A DNA stretch of 30,989 bases from an uncultured bacterium (lineage in GTDB: Bacteria; Cyanobacteriota; Vampirovibrionia; Gastranaerophilales; Gastranaerophilaceae): contig CACYCU010000119.1 in assembly GCA_902772945.1 (NCBI GenBank), positions 1 through 30,989 on the forward strand. Reading direction: 5' to 3'. Position 1 is the stretch's first letter; every line of letters begins with the position of its first letter. Positions 1 to 8,292 of this stretch are shown here, in pieces. The notes beneath the pieces are model-generated. The model was not told the DNA's origin. It was given only the letters and a program-made list of their open reading frames with translations, and did no database searches. The position numbers and the translations under genes were made by a program.

Positions 1-92
1 CAACTAAAAAAGGTGTAACTTTTGCTCCAGATCAATTAGATATATTGGAAGAAGCTATTCAGGCTGCAAGACAAGAATTTATGGCAGAATAG
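1..92 (+). CDS. 3' end of an unidentified gene (5' part outside window)
   Basis: An open frame runs in from the left edge (first full codon at position 3) and stops at TAG 90-92, giving 29 residues that end in ARQEFMAE. The segment looks like the end of an amphipathic helix (DQLDILEEAIQAA). I do not recognise the family from so short a tail. The stop lies 20 bases before the priA start, so the two genes are probably co-transcribed. Confidence 0.6.
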   Translation, partial: TKKGVTFAPDQLDILEEAIQAARQEFMAE

Positions 93-124
93 TTGAAAGG
101 TTGAAGGGTTGAATGGTTGAAAAG
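93..124 (+). repeat. Four tandem 8-bp TTGAARRG-like repeats holding the priA start
   Basis: Four consecutive octamers read TTGAAAGG, TTGAAGGG, TTGAATGG and TTGAAAAG. The second unit supplies a Shine-Dalgarno-like GAAGGG and the third contains the priA ATG (113-115). Inverted matches lie just inside the gene: TCAACCTTTC at 186-195 is the exact reverse complement of 95-104, and TTCAACCT at 201-208 complements 98-105. The leader could therefore fold over the ribosome-binding site. Confidence 0.7.
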
Positions 125-2407
125 ATAGATAATCAGTATAACAATACCCAAAAATCATTATTTAATGATAAAATTTATCAACCTATCAACCTTTCGAATA
201 TTCAACCTGATAAATATGCATTGGCTCTTGTAAATATTAAAGGACTTGGTGTAAAGACTTTTAGCTATTTAATTCCTGACGAAATGAGGGATAAGATTCA
301 AATCGGTCAGGCTATTTTAGTACCGTTTGGCAGGCAGGGGCTTATAAATGCCTTTTGTGTAGGTTTTTCTGATTATTTGCCGGAGGGTATAAAGGCAAAA
401 AAAATTAATAGAATTCTGGATGAGACACCGCTTTTTTCTGTGGAATATCTGAAGCTGTTAGAATGGGTTGCAAATTACTATTGTTGTGATTTGGTAACAG
501 TTTTGAATGCCGCAATACCGATGAAACTTATTGAAAAGGCTTCAAAAACCGAGCAGATAATAGAGTTTGTCAAATTTGAGGGGGCTACAAAAAGACAAAC
601 AGAAATTTTAGATTTGCTAAAAAAATCTGGCAAAATGCCTCTTGTTATGTTTGAAAAATATGCCGGAACAACAAGGGCGACAATCAAGAAGCTTGAAGCA
701 GCAGGTTGTGTAAAAATTATTCAAGAAGAACTTTATCGCAATCCTTTGGATATTTTAAATATCAAAGAGCGAGAGCCATTGTTTGAACTTTCCGGTGAGC
801 AAAAAGAAGTTTACGAAGGGATTAAAAATAAAATAAATAAACCAAATGCAATATTGCTGCATGGTGTAACAGCTTCCGGAAAAACGGAAGTTTATTTTAA
901 ACTTATAGATGATACTATAAAACGAGGTAAAAATGTCCTTTTTCTTGCACCTGAAATTGCTCTTGCTTCTCAATTAACTAAAAGACTTGCAAAAAAATTC
1001 GGGACAGATGATGTTGCAATTTGGCACAGCAGTATTTCAGATGGTGAAAGGTATGACGTATGGCAAAAACTATATAAAAATGAGATAAAAATACTTGCCG
1101 GTGCAAGATCTGCTGTTTTTGCACCTTTACAAAATATTGGTTTAATAATTATTGATGAAGAACATGAAAGTGCCTATAAACAAACAACTCCTGCTCCTCG
1201 ATACGATGCAAGACTTGTTGCAAGAAAATTAGCTGAATTTTACAGCTGCCCTTTATTATTAGGTTCTGCAACTCCTGATATTTCTACATATTACAGAGCT
1301 ATAAATGAGGGAAATCTTTTTGAATTAAAACACAGATATAATAACGCTAAAGTTCCTCCTGTTACGGTTATCAACATGCAAGAGGACGGACGTGCTGCAT
1401 ATAAAAATGTGATATCAGTACCTTTGCAAACAGAAATAAAGGAAACTCTGGATAGAGGTCAGCAGGTTATTTTATTGATTAACCGCAGAGGGTTTTCAAC
1501 ATTTACGCAATGCAGGGCATGCGGACATGTTATCGAGTGTCCGAATTGTGCTATCCCTATGATTTGGCATTCAAATGATAATGCTTTAAAATGTCATTAT
1601 TGCAATCATGTTGAATATTTTCCGGATTTTTGCCCTGAATGCGGTTCTGATGCTTTAAAAACAAGCGGAACAGGAACTCAAAAAATCGAACAATACATAA
1701 AAGATTTGTTCCCAAACAATGTTGTTGAGCGTATAGACAGTGATATTCTTGTCAGAAAAGGGGAACATGTAAGGCTTTTGGAAAAATTCCAGCGGAAAGA
1801 AATTGATATTCTTGTCGGCACACAAATGATTGCAAAGGGATTGGATAATCCTAATGTTACGCTTGTTGGGGTTATTTCTGCTGATGCAAGTTTTAATTTA
1901 CCTGATTTTAGAGCATCTGAAAGAGGGTTTCAACTTTTGACACAGGTTGCAGGAAGGGCGGGACGCGGCGAATTTGCGGGAAAGGTGTTATTCCAAACTT
2001 ATAATCCGGATTTTTATGCACTTGAAAGTGCCAAATCTCAAAATTATTCTGAATTTTATAATACAGAAATTGCAGCAAGAGAAGAATTTGATTATCCTCC
2101 TTTTAGTAAAATTGTCAGATTAATTTTGAGTTGTCAAAATAATTTTAGAGCCGAAAAATCAGCTCAAGAAATTGCTATGCGATTGTCAATAATGATTGAA
2201 AAAGTCGGGCTTTCTGAAAGGATAGAGGTTCTTGGCCCTACTGCTTGTGTTATAGAAAGAATAAACGGACAATACCGTTTTCAAATATTGATTAAAAATA
2301 AGTTAGAAGATAGGGGACATCAATTTATTTCAAGTTTTTTAAACAAAATTATTATGCCTAAAGATATAAAGCTTTCTATAGATGTTGACCCGCTTGATAT
2401 TTTATAA
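113..2407 (+). CDS. priA: Primosomal protein N' (replication restart helicase PriA)
   Basis: PriA is the superfamily 2 helicase that recognises stalled or repaired forks and starts primosome assembly for replication restart. The 764-residue product has the usual length. Helicase motifs seen are Walker A GVTASGKT (251-258), DEEH (348-351), motif V around GTQMIAKGLD and motif VI QVAGRAGRG. The PriA-specific zinc-binding insert has eight cysteines in four CxxC pairs (467/470, 476/479, 494/497, 507/510). The first ~36 residues are low-complexity (Asn/Gln/Ile-rich) and precede the conserved DNA-binding domain, which begins near DKYALALVNIKG. No alternative in-frame start gives a better N terminus, so ATG 113 with GAAGGG just upstream is preferred. 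It probably continues an operon with the gene ending at 92. Confidence 0.96.
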   Translation: MVEKIDNQYNNTQKSLFNDKIYQPINLSNIQPDKYALALVNIKGLGVKTFSYLIPDEMRDKIQIGQAILVPFGRQGLINAFCVGFSDYLPEGIKAKKINRILDETPLFSVEYLKLLEWVANYYCCDLVTVLNAAIPMKLIEKASKTEQIIEFVKFEGATKRQTEILDLLKKSGKMPLVMFEKYAGTTRATIKKLEAAGCVKIIQEELYRNPLDILNIKEREPLFELSGEQKEVYEGIKNKINKPNAILLHGVTASGKTEVYFKLIDDTIKRGKNVLFLAPEIALASQLTKRLAKKFGTDDVAIWHSSISDGERYDVWQKLYKNEIKILAGARSAVFAPLQNIGLIIIDEEHESAYKQTTPAPRYDARLVARKLAEFYSCPLLLGSATPDISTYYRAINEGNLFELKHRYNNAKVPPVTVINMQEDGRAAYKNVISVPLQTEIKETLDRGQQVILLINRRGFSTFTQCRACGHVIECPNCAIPMIWHSNDNALKCHYCNHVEYFPDFCPECGSDALKTSGTGTQKIEQYIKDLFPNNVVERIDSDILVRKGEHVRLLEKFQRKEIDILVGTQMIAKGLDNPNVTLVGVISADASFNLPDFRASERGFQLLTQVAGRAGRGEFAGKVLFQTYNPDFYALESAKSQNYSEFYNTEIAAREEFDYPPFSKIVRLILSCQNNFRAEKSAQEIAMRLSIMIEKVGLSERIEVLGPTACVIERINGQYRFQILIKNKLEDRGHQFISSFLNKIIMPKDIKLSIDVDPLDIL

Positions 2408-2504
2408 AAATAAAAATTACCGAAATTTACTATTTTTTGCTTATACCTAAAGGGGATTATTTTATGTGTGTATAAGTTTACAATTTAAATGTGGAGTGCT
2501 TATC

Positions 2505-2807
2505 ATGCTTATTAATTGTCAAGAAGGCGGTGTATACAATCGCTTGGAAATGAAAAATGTAAATAAAGATATTCTCGATTGGCTTGAAGATATTATTGAA
2601 GAAAACAACAGCCGTATCGAAAGAAAAGAGTGGAAAAGTAAATACAACAGTTATGTTGTATATGACTATGAACCATTTTGTACGGACGGATTTGAAATTA
2701 ATCTCGTAATAACTTCGTACAATCCCGCTTATTTAAATTTTATAAAATATCTTTATGATGAGAAAATAAGTACTATAGAATATCTTAATAATTGCATTGG
2801 AGTTTAA
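2505..2807 (+). CDS. Unknown small protein (about 100 aa)
   Basis: I do not recognise this protein. The chosen ATG at 2505 has GGAG eight bases upstream. A GTG at 2466, preceded by AAAGGGGA, would add 13 residues and remains possible. The product is acidic and soluble, rich in Asn, Glu, Tyr and Trp, with no membrane segment; its middle (DILDWLEDIIEENN) looks helical. It lies 97 bases after priA and ends directly at a strong bidirectional terminator. Coding is supported by the open frame, the ribosome-binding site and the terminator position, but function is unknown. Confidence 0.65.
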   Translation: MLINCQEGGVYNRLEMKNVNKDILDWLEDIIEENNSRIERKEWKSKYNSYVVYDYEPFCTDGFEINLVITSYNPAYLNFIKYLYDEKISTIEYLNNCIGV

Positions 2808-2838
2808 AAAAAGAACAGGATAGCCTGTTCTTTTTTTT
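2808..2838. terminator. Bidirectional intrinsic terminator
   Basis: A perfect 10-bp stem AAAGAACAGG / CCTGTTCTTT (2810-2819 and 2824-2833) with loop ATAG is followed by a run of T and preceded by a run of A. It sits between convergent genes (plus gene ending 2807, minus gene ending 2858) and should work in both directions. Confidence 0.9.
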
Positions 2839-2857
2839 ATTATATTAATTTGTTATT

Positions 2858-3142
2858 TTACGCTTCAGTAGCTTCTTGAGCTTGAGTGAAACACTCTTTG
2901 CAAAGTACGTCTTTACCCGCAACCGGTTTAAATGGTACTTGAGTTTGAGCTCCGCATTTTGAGCAAACTGCTTCGTACATTTTTCTGTGTCTTCTGTTGT
3001 TTTGTCTGCGTTTTTTTCTGCAGTCCGGACATCTTTTTGGCTTGTTTACCAAACCTTTTTCAGCATAAAATTCCTGCTCACCTGCTGTGAATACAAATTC
3101 TGCTCCGCAATCTTCACAAACAAGTTTTTCATCTTGGTACAT
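2858..3142 (-). CDS. Double zinc-ribbon protein (zf-trcl plus CxxC-x17-CxxC)
   Basis: This 94-residue basic protein carries two four-cysteine zinc-ribbon-like modules. The first uses C9/C12 and C38/C41 in the context LVCEDCGAEFVFTAGEQEFY, typical of the probable zinc-ribbon family. The second uses C60/C63 and C81/C84 with exactly 17 residues between pairs, matching the CxxC-x17-CxxC domain. A basic stretch KKRRQNNRRHRK lies between them, suggesting nucleic-acid contact. The family has no firmly assigned role; binding to RNA, DNA or the transcription/translation machinery is inference. The start has AGGAG upstream, and the gene has its own strong promoter and a leader hairpin. It is monocistronic, ending at the terminator at 2808-2838. 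Confidence 0.88.
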   Translation of the reverse strand: MYQDEKLVCEDCGAEFVFTAGEQEFYAEKGLVNKPKRCPDCRKKRRQNNRRHRKMYEAVCSKCGAQTQVPFKPVAGKDVLCKECFTQAQEATEA

Positions 3143-3169
3143 CTGTCTTCTCCTAATTTAATTTGTACT

Positions 3170-3190
3170 TTAAAGAGAACCACTCTTTAA
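3170..3190 (-). promoter_or_regulatory. Leader hairpin at the predicted mRNA 5' end
   Basis: A perfect 8-bp inverted repeat TTAAAGAG / CTCTTTAA with a 5-nt loop lies directly downstream of the predicted transcription start (about 3192) of the zinc-ribbon gene. It could stabilise the mRNA 5' end or act as an operator dyad. Confidence 0.6.
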
Positions 3191-3198
3191 TTCATCCG

Positions 3199-3227
3199 AT
3201 TATACAATATTTTTTAAAAATATGCAA
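3199..3227 (-). promoter_or_regulatory. Sigma-70-type promoter of the zinc-ribbon gene
   Basis: On the minus strand, TTGCAT (3227-3222), a 17-bp spacer and TATAAT (3204-3199) form a near-consensus promoter. It gives a leader of about 50 nt containing a hairpin and an AGGAG ribosome-binding site. Confidence 0.85.
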
Positions 3228-3238
3228 TAGTTATAAAA

Positions 3239-5164
3239 TTAAATTATTGTTGAAAGTGAAGGAGCTATTGATATAAATTGTCTTATAAGATCCCTATCCC
3301 ATTGTTTTCCTGCGCCTTCTTGTAAAATTTCGCAAGCCTTTTCAACACTCATACCTTTTCTGTAAGGTCTGTCAGATATAAGAGCATGGTATGTATCTGC
3401 AACGGCTATAATTCTTGCCTCAAGCGGAATTTCATCTCCTTTTAGATGTTCCGGGTATCCGGATCCGTCTAAATGTTCGTGATGATATTTTACCATTGGA
3501 ATTAGTTCTCTCAACGCTTCGTTTGGCGCAAGAACTTTTTCTGCACCGATAACAGGGTGTTGTTTCATAATCTGCCATTCTTCATCTGAGAGTTTGTCCG
3601 GTTTTTTTAGTACATTTTCCGGTATACCGATTTTTCCTACATCATGGAGCAGTGCACCAAGTTTGATTTTTTGAACTTGATCTTCAGGAAGATTTATTGC
3701 ACGAGCAAGAGCTTCTGAATATCTTGATACTGATGTCGAATGACCTTTTGTATAAGGATCTTTCGCATCAATTGCACCTGCTAATGAATTTGCAAGTTCC
3801 ATAAGGTGGTTTTGTGAAATTATTTTTTCATTGTTAAACTTATGTACAAGTTCTTCTTCAAAGTCAATTCCAAGTTGTGCATGGCGTTTTGAAATGACTT
3901 CAGCAAAAGAATTTAGAGCATCGTCTGCCCAGAAATTGAAATCAGATGAACTGACTATAGCTGACATGCCTTCCTTATACCCTTTTGCTTGAGAAATATA
4001 CATTGCTTGCTCTGCAAGAATAAGCAATTTTTCCTGATCTCTGCTTGCTTCAGGGAATGTTGTTATACCTACAGAAACCTTAACCGGTCCGACATCATCT
4101 ACAAAGCAACAAGACAGACAGTATGTAATATATTCTGCCAAATATTTGGCATCTGCTGTTCCTGTCTCGGGCATGATGATAGCAATTTCATCGCCACCGT
4201 AACGTCCTGCTTTATCAGTACTTCTTATATTTTGTTTAACTTTTTCTGCAAGAAGTTTGATTACTTCATCGCCCTTTGCGTCACCTAATTCTCTGTTAAT
4301 TTTAGATATATTATTTACATCAAGCATTATGATTGACAGTTGAGTTTCATTTTCTTCCGCTCTTTTTAGTTCAGCTGCCAAGATTTCTTGAAACCCTCTG
4401 TGTGTATATAGCCCTGTTAATGTATCAGTATTTGTGTATTTGTTTGTTTGTTCCAGAAGTTCCATATTTTGCATGAATAATGCACAATAATTTGCAATAA
4501 ACGAGAACAAACCAATATGGTCTTCAAGGTCGTTTTTACCGATAATCATCACACCTTTACAACCGTTGACAGAATTTAGCGGAAGAATTAGTGATGATGA
4601 ATTTTGCATGTATGGTATTTTTAAGAAACTATTATCATCAAAATAAATAGGTTTGCATGTGTTAAAACATTCAATTATCGGGTTTGTGTCTTCTGACAAG
4701 AACACTTTTGATGTATATGTATTGCCCATGGAATTAAATAATTTTAAATTAAGACATTTCGATTTTTCGTGATAAATTCCAAATGCCGTAAAAACATTGT
4801 CTAATTTTTCCAATAGAACATTGTGCATAGATACAAATAAATCTTGTTCTTTTGTCTTGTTTATTAGTGCTGAATTTAGAGCGAGTACCAAATCGGCAAA
4901 ATCAACAACTTTGTGAAAACCTGTGTTCATATAACCGCCGTATAAGCGATTAGATGTTTTTGTTGTGTTGAAATTATTTATCTTTGCAACAATATTTGAA
5001 ATTTCGGATGTAATAGGGTTAGAAGTTTTTTTATCTTCTGATTTTTTTTGTTTAACGGTAGTTTTTGCAAGAGAATTTAACTGTTTTGATAACGGATTTG
5101 AAACAGTCTTGTTTTCTATAGATTTAGTTTTTTTTGTTTCTGTTTTATTTTTGTTCACTACCAC
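3239..5164 (-). CDS. GAF-GGDEF-HD-GYP protein (c-di-GMP synthesis and hydrolysis)
   Basis: The 641-residue product has a Lys/Thr-rich N-terminal tail (about 1-75), a GAF-like sensory domain (about 85-235), a GGDEF domain (about 245-405) and a C-terminal HD-GYP domain (about 455-640). The cyclase motif reads GGDEI (323-327), and an RSTD inhibitory-site motif lies exactly five residues before it. The HD-GYP part keeps H507-D508 in HDVGKIGIP, HHEHLDGSGYP with GYP at 569-571, and AVADTYHAL. Both halves therefore look intact, so it may make and degrade cyclic di-GMP under GAF control. No membrane segment is seen. The start is GTG: either 5164, or 5158, which is better spaced from AGGTG. It stands alone with ~210 bases upstream. 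Confidence 0.93.
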   Translation of the reverse strand: MVVNKNKTETKKTKSIENKTVSNPLSKQLNSLAKTTVKQKKSEDKKTSNPITSEISNIVAKINNFNTTKTSNRLYGGYMNTGFHKVVDFADLVLALNSALINKTKEQDLFVSMHNVLLEKLDNVFTAFGIYHEKSKCLNLKLFNSMGNTYTSKVFLSEDTNPIIECFNTCKPIYFDDNSFLKIPYMQNSSSLILPLNSVNGCKGVMIIGKNDLEDHIGLFSFIANYCALFMQNMELLEQTNKYTNTDTLTGLYTHRGFQEILAAELKRAEENETQLSIIMLDVNNISKINRELGDAKGDEVIKLLAEKVKQNIRSTDKAGRYGGDEIAIIMPETGTADAKYLAEYITYCLSCCFVDDVGPVKVSVGITTFPEASRDQEKLLILAEQAMYISQAKGYKEGMSAIVSSSDFNFWADDALNSFAEVISKRHAQLGIDFEEELVHKFNNEKIISQNHLMELANSLAGAIDAKDPYTKGHSTSVSRYSEALARAINLPEDQVQKIKLGALLHDVGKIGIPENVLKKPDKLSDEEWQIMKQHPVIGAEKVLAPNEALRELIPMVKYHHEHLDGSGYPEHLKGDEIPLEARIIAVADTYHALISDRPYRKGMSVEKACEILQEGAGKQWDRDLIRQFISIAPSLSTII

Positions 5165-5375
5165 ACACCTGAAAAATATAAAACCTGTAACACAAAATAA
5201 TTGCTTTTATTAATTATGCAATTTACATAACTTAAAACAATTGTATACTAAATTATATTAATTACAATACGCAATTAGAACGACTCCTTGTAAACCCTAC
5301 TACACTAGTAGTATAAACTATTATTGATAATTTTTCCAGTATAAAACAATATTTTTTTACACAAATTAATGAAAT
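5165..5375 (-). other. Intergenic region upstream of the c-di-GMP gene
   Basis: No gene is supported in these 211 bases. They hold a small hairpin TACTAC-ACTA-GTAGTA at 5298-5313. A possible minus-strand promoter reads TTGTTT-N16-CATAAT. No c-di-GMP riboswitch consensus was recognised. Confidence 0.4.
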
Positions 5376-5912
5376 TTAGAACCATTTCATTAATGGTCTT
5401 ATTTCGCCCATTTCCAAATTATATTTTTTGGCTTCATCACTTTGTAAAATTGAATCAATTCTTAATCGTTCTTTTATCGGATTTTGAAGCAGGACCTCGC
5501 CGGTATCTCTGTCAAATACTTTTGAATAATTTAGTCCGATATTAACGCAATAAGGAAGTCGGATTTTGTTTTCGTCTTCATCATACCATGCCAGTCCGTG
5601 AGTTCTGCAAACTATTCCTCTGTATTGATATAGTGAACATTTTTTATCAATAAGAAAAGGACATTTGTGCATTTGGGGTTTTTCTTGCTTAAGTTTTTTA
5701 ATTTCTTCTTTAATTTTGTGTTTAGTTTCAAACGGCAGATTCATAAATCCGGACATCAAATACTCCAGTTCAAGTCTTGAAAAAGGATATTCTCCTACTT
5801 CGCAGCATCCTGAGCAGCCGGGTTTGCACTTGATAAATTCGCACTGTTCTTCAAAATATTTGTCTAATCTTTTATCAAGTTTTTCTAAAAATTTTTCGTA
5901 TCTTGTTAGCAT
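5376..5912 (-). CDS. YkgJ-family cysteine-cluster protein
   Basis: The protein (178 aa) carries the CxxCxxCC-like cluster of the YkgJ/UPF0153 family: C29, C33, C36 and C37 in CKPGCSGCCEVGEYPF. Further cysteines follow at C84, C92, C102 and C122 within CPFLIDKKC, RGIVCRTHG and LPYCVN, the usual layout of the family. Such proteins are thought to bind zinc or an iron-sulfur cluster; their reaction is unknown. Its ATG overlaps the TAA of the upstream glycosyltransferase gene by one base (TAATG), so translation is probably coupled. It is the last gene of the menG-glycosyltransferase-ykgJ run. No signal peptide or membrane segment is seen. Confidence 0.87.
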   Translation of the reverse strand: MLTRYEKFLEKLDKRLDKYFEEQCEFIKCKPGCSGCCEVGEYPFSRLELEYLMSGFMNLPFETKHKIKEEIKKLKQEKPQMHKCPFLIDKKCSLYQYRGIVCRTHGLAWYDEDENKIRLPYCVNIGLNYSKVFDRDTGEVLLQNPIKERLRIDSILQSDEAKKYNLEMGEIRPLMKWF

Positions 5913-7558
5913 TATTTAACCTTTACAAGTGAAAATTTGCGACCTTCATTTAAGATTTCTAAATTCAGTTTTTCTTTCACGTTTGAAATTTGTTTGTTTC
6001 TCACAATTGTAACAGTATTTTTATCTTTTAGTATTGTCTCATTATCTTTCAATTCAGTTTCGTCGTCTGTGGAAATATAATAAACTTTATCTCCATAATA
6101 ATATAGAACAGAATACTTTCTGCCTTGGTTTAAAATAGCAATTTTGTTACCGTTATCTTTTGCTTGTTTTGCATAATCCATCAAATCATTTTGTCCGAAT
6201 TTGTAATCTATTTCATAAAACATTTTTGTTCCGAATGCGGATATCAAAATCATAAATAATGCATATGACGCAAAAACAGCTTTAGGATTATTTTTAACAG
6301 CTGACCATATACTAAATATTCCAAATAAACCTATTGTTAATACGCAGAAGCATTGAACAGAACAAATATCTGAGTAAAGTTGTTCCGGTAAGAAAAATTT
6401 CATAAAACATGCCACAATAGCTGCTATAGTACAAATTCCGCCAAATATATATACAGAAAGGTTTATAGCTTTTTTATATTCTAAAGATGAAATATATTCA
6501 TCCCAGATAAATCCGATTATGTTTGATGTAAAGAAATAAACAGGTAATATATATGTTATCAACTTAGTTTTTGATGAAGAGAAGAAAAGCAACGTTACTA
6601 AAAATGCAATTACATTAAACCATAGATATTTTTGTCTATTAGTTAAATTGTTAAAAGATATCGATTTAAAATCCTTTATTTTTGCGATTAAAACTGCTAT
6701 AGCGGAAAATATCCAAGGGATTGAGCCCCATAGTATTGTTAATATATAAAAATAAAAAGGTTGTTGTCTATGGATTTCACTTGATGAGAAAAATCTGTTT
6801 ATGTGATGTTTTATTATATATTCGTTAAAAAATAACGGGTCATGTATTTTAAGCATTGCAATATGCCAAGGTAAAACAATCAATAAAAATAGTAAAAATC
6901 CTGGTATTATGTATTGTGGTTTAAAGTTTTGTTTAAATGTTTTGTTAAATATGGTTATAAAAAACATTGTTGCAAACGGAACAATAAATCCGGGTATTCC
7001 TTTTGCCATAACGGCAAGTGCTGAAAATATATAAAATAACCACCAAAAATATTTTTTATTTTTTTCTTCTGCAAATTGTGTCATAAATCCGAACATTGTA
7101 GAAAACCCGATACAGGTTGTGACTACAATATCAAGAATTGCAAATTTTGCAAGCATGACAAATTCCAGTGTTGTTGCAAGAATTATCGCAGATATAATTC
7201 CAAATTTTTTGGAAATTAGTTTTCTGCCGATAAAATACAGTAAAAAAGTACATAACGTTCCGTATAATGCTACAGGAAAACGGGCAGTAAACTCATTAAC
7301 TTTTCCAAAAATAGCAAAGGATATACATTCACCCCAAAAATATAAAGGAGGTTTTTCGAAAAAATATTCCCCGTTCAAATACAAGGTTAAAAAATCCTTT
7401 GAATGGAACATGTCTCGAGCCATTGACACATAGCGGGTTTCGTCTACGTCCATCAATGCATAGTTTCCGATATTAAAGAAAAATATAAAGTAACATACAA
7501 GTCCCAGCGCCAAGACAGTAAAAATTTCGCTGTGTTTTTTTATAAAACCTATCATCAT
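5912..7558 (-). CDS. ArnT/PMT-like membrane glycosyltransferase
   Basis: This 548-residue, very hydrophobic protein has about a dozen predicted membrane segments. It shows the family's N-terminal catalytic loop: an acidic motif DVDETRY shortly after the first membrane helix, then EKPPLYFW. This is the signature of ArnT-like (GT83/PMT-2) enzymes, which move a sugar from a polyprenyl-phosphate carrier onto a lipid or protein outside the cytoplasmic membrane. The C-terminal ~90 residues are soluble and probably periplasmic. The acceptor cannot be read from sequence; lipid A is only one option. The gene follows menG by 13 bases, lacks a clear Shine-Dalgarno site, and overlaps the downstream ykgJ-like gene by one base. 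Confidence 0.9.
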   Translation of the reverse strand: MMIGFIKKHSEIFTVLALGLVCYFIFFFNIGNYALMDVDETRYVSMARDMFHSKDFLTLYLNGEYFFEKPPLYFWGECISFAIFGKVNEFTARFPVALYGTLCTFLLYFIGRKLISKKFGIISAIILATTLEFVMLAKFAILDIVVTTCIGFSTMFGFMTQFAEEKNKKYFWWLFYIFSALAVMAKGIPGFIVPFATMFFITIFNKTFKQNFKPQYIIPGFLLFLLIVLPWHIAMLKIHDPLFFNEYIIKHHINRFFSSSEIHRQQPFYFYILTILWGSIPWIFSAIAVLIAKIKDFKSISFNNLTNRQKYLWFNVIAFLVTLLFFSSSKTKLITYILPVYFFTSNIIGFIWDEYISSLEYKKAINLSVYIFGGICTIAAIVACFMKFFLPEQLYSDICSVQCFCVLTIGLFGIFSIWSAVKNNPKAVFASYALFMILISAFGTKMFYEIDYKFGQNDLMDYAKQAKDNGNKIAILNQGRKYSVLYYYGDKVYYISTDDETELKDNETILKDKNTVTIVRNKQISNVKEKLNLEILNEGRKFSLVKVK

Positions 7559-7571
7559 AGAAATAATTTTA

Positions 7572-8246
7572 TCATGAATATTTTTTCATAATTTGGCATG
7601 AAATTATTTTAAATATAAAATCTTTTCGTTGTTTCAATTTAAACCCTTTGGATTCAAAGTCTTTAATAAGTTCATTTGGTGATAAAAACATTTTTTTAGA
7701 ATTGATAAGATATCTGTATGCGTATGAATTGTTTGAAAAAAGTCCTGATGTAACGGGTACAAATTTATCAAACAAAAAACTTATGATATTTTTTTCTCCA
7801 AAATCCAAATGCAAAAATTCTCCGTTGGGTTTTAGAATTCTATAGACTTCTTCAATTGCTTTTTCGGCATTTTGGATGTTACGTAATCCAAAACCCATTG
7901 TTACAAAATCAAAAGTATTGTCAGGAAATGGTAATGCAGTTGCATCACCAAGAAAAAAATTTACTCCTTTAACTTTATCTTTTGCAATTTCAATCATATT
8001 TTCAGAAAAATCAATTCCCATAACAGAAGCTTTTGGCTGTTGTCTTTTTATTAAATATGCCAAATCTCCGGTTCCGCAGCACAGGTCTACAACATTGGAA
8101 TTTGGTTTTATATCCAGTAATTTTATGCATCTCTTTTTTATACATTTTTGAGTTCCGAAAGATATGACATTGTTAATAAAATCATATTTTTCAGAAATCA
8201 TGTTAAACATTGTTTGTATAGTTTCAGGATTTTTGTCAGATTTCAT
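7572..8246 (-). CDS. menG: UbiE/MenG-type quinone C-methyltransferase
   Basis: The 224-residue class I SAM-dependent methyltransferase matches UbiE/MenG, which methylates demethylmenaquinone or the ubiquinone precursor. Visible motifs are the N-terminal MFNMISEKYDFINNVISFGT, SAM motif I DLCCGTGD (54-61), an acidic residue at IDFSENM, DATALPFPDNTFD, and the family-specific FGLRN (119-123). The extreme C terminus (KDFIFKIISCQIMKKYS) differs from the usual NLTGGIVALHxGxK ending, so substrate preference may differ. No other quinone gene is in the window. It heads a likely operon and faces the DUF4127 gene across a 46-base divergent region. No good ribosome-binding site is visible. Confidence 0.85.
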   Translation of the reverse strand: MKSDKNPETIQTMFNMISEKYDFINNVISFGTQKCIKKRCIKLLDIKPNSNVVDLCCGTGDLAYLIKRQQPKASVMGIDFSENMIEIAKDKVKGVNFFLGDATALPFPDNTFDFVTMGFGLRNIQNAEKAIEEVYRILKPNGEFLHLDFGEKNIISFLFDKFVPVTSGLFSNNSYAYRYLINSKKMFLSPNELIKDFESKGFKLKQRKDFIFKIISCQIMKKYS

Positions 8247-8258
8247 AATGTTACTATT

Positions 8259-8286
8259 TTGCTTATTTAATATAATATCATATAAT
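8259..8286 (+). promoter_or_regulatory. Promoter placing the start site at the DUF4127 ATG
   Basis: TTGCTT (8259-8264), a 16-bp spacer and a perfect TATAAT (8281-8286) end six bases before ATG 8293. The expected first transcribed base is thus the A of ATG, and no Shine-Dalgarno site is present. Confidence 0.6.
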
Positions 8287-8292
8287 TAGATT

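Noticed and set aside
755..973. Antisense ORFs inside priA and similar overlapping frames elsewhere in long genes
   Set aside because: They lie opposite well-conserved coding sequence, lack ribosome-binding sites and have translations of no recognisable character.
5165..5375. c-di-GMP riboswitch upstream of the GGDEF/HD-GYP gene
   Set aside because: The conserved riboswitch core sequences were not found; only a short hairpin is present.
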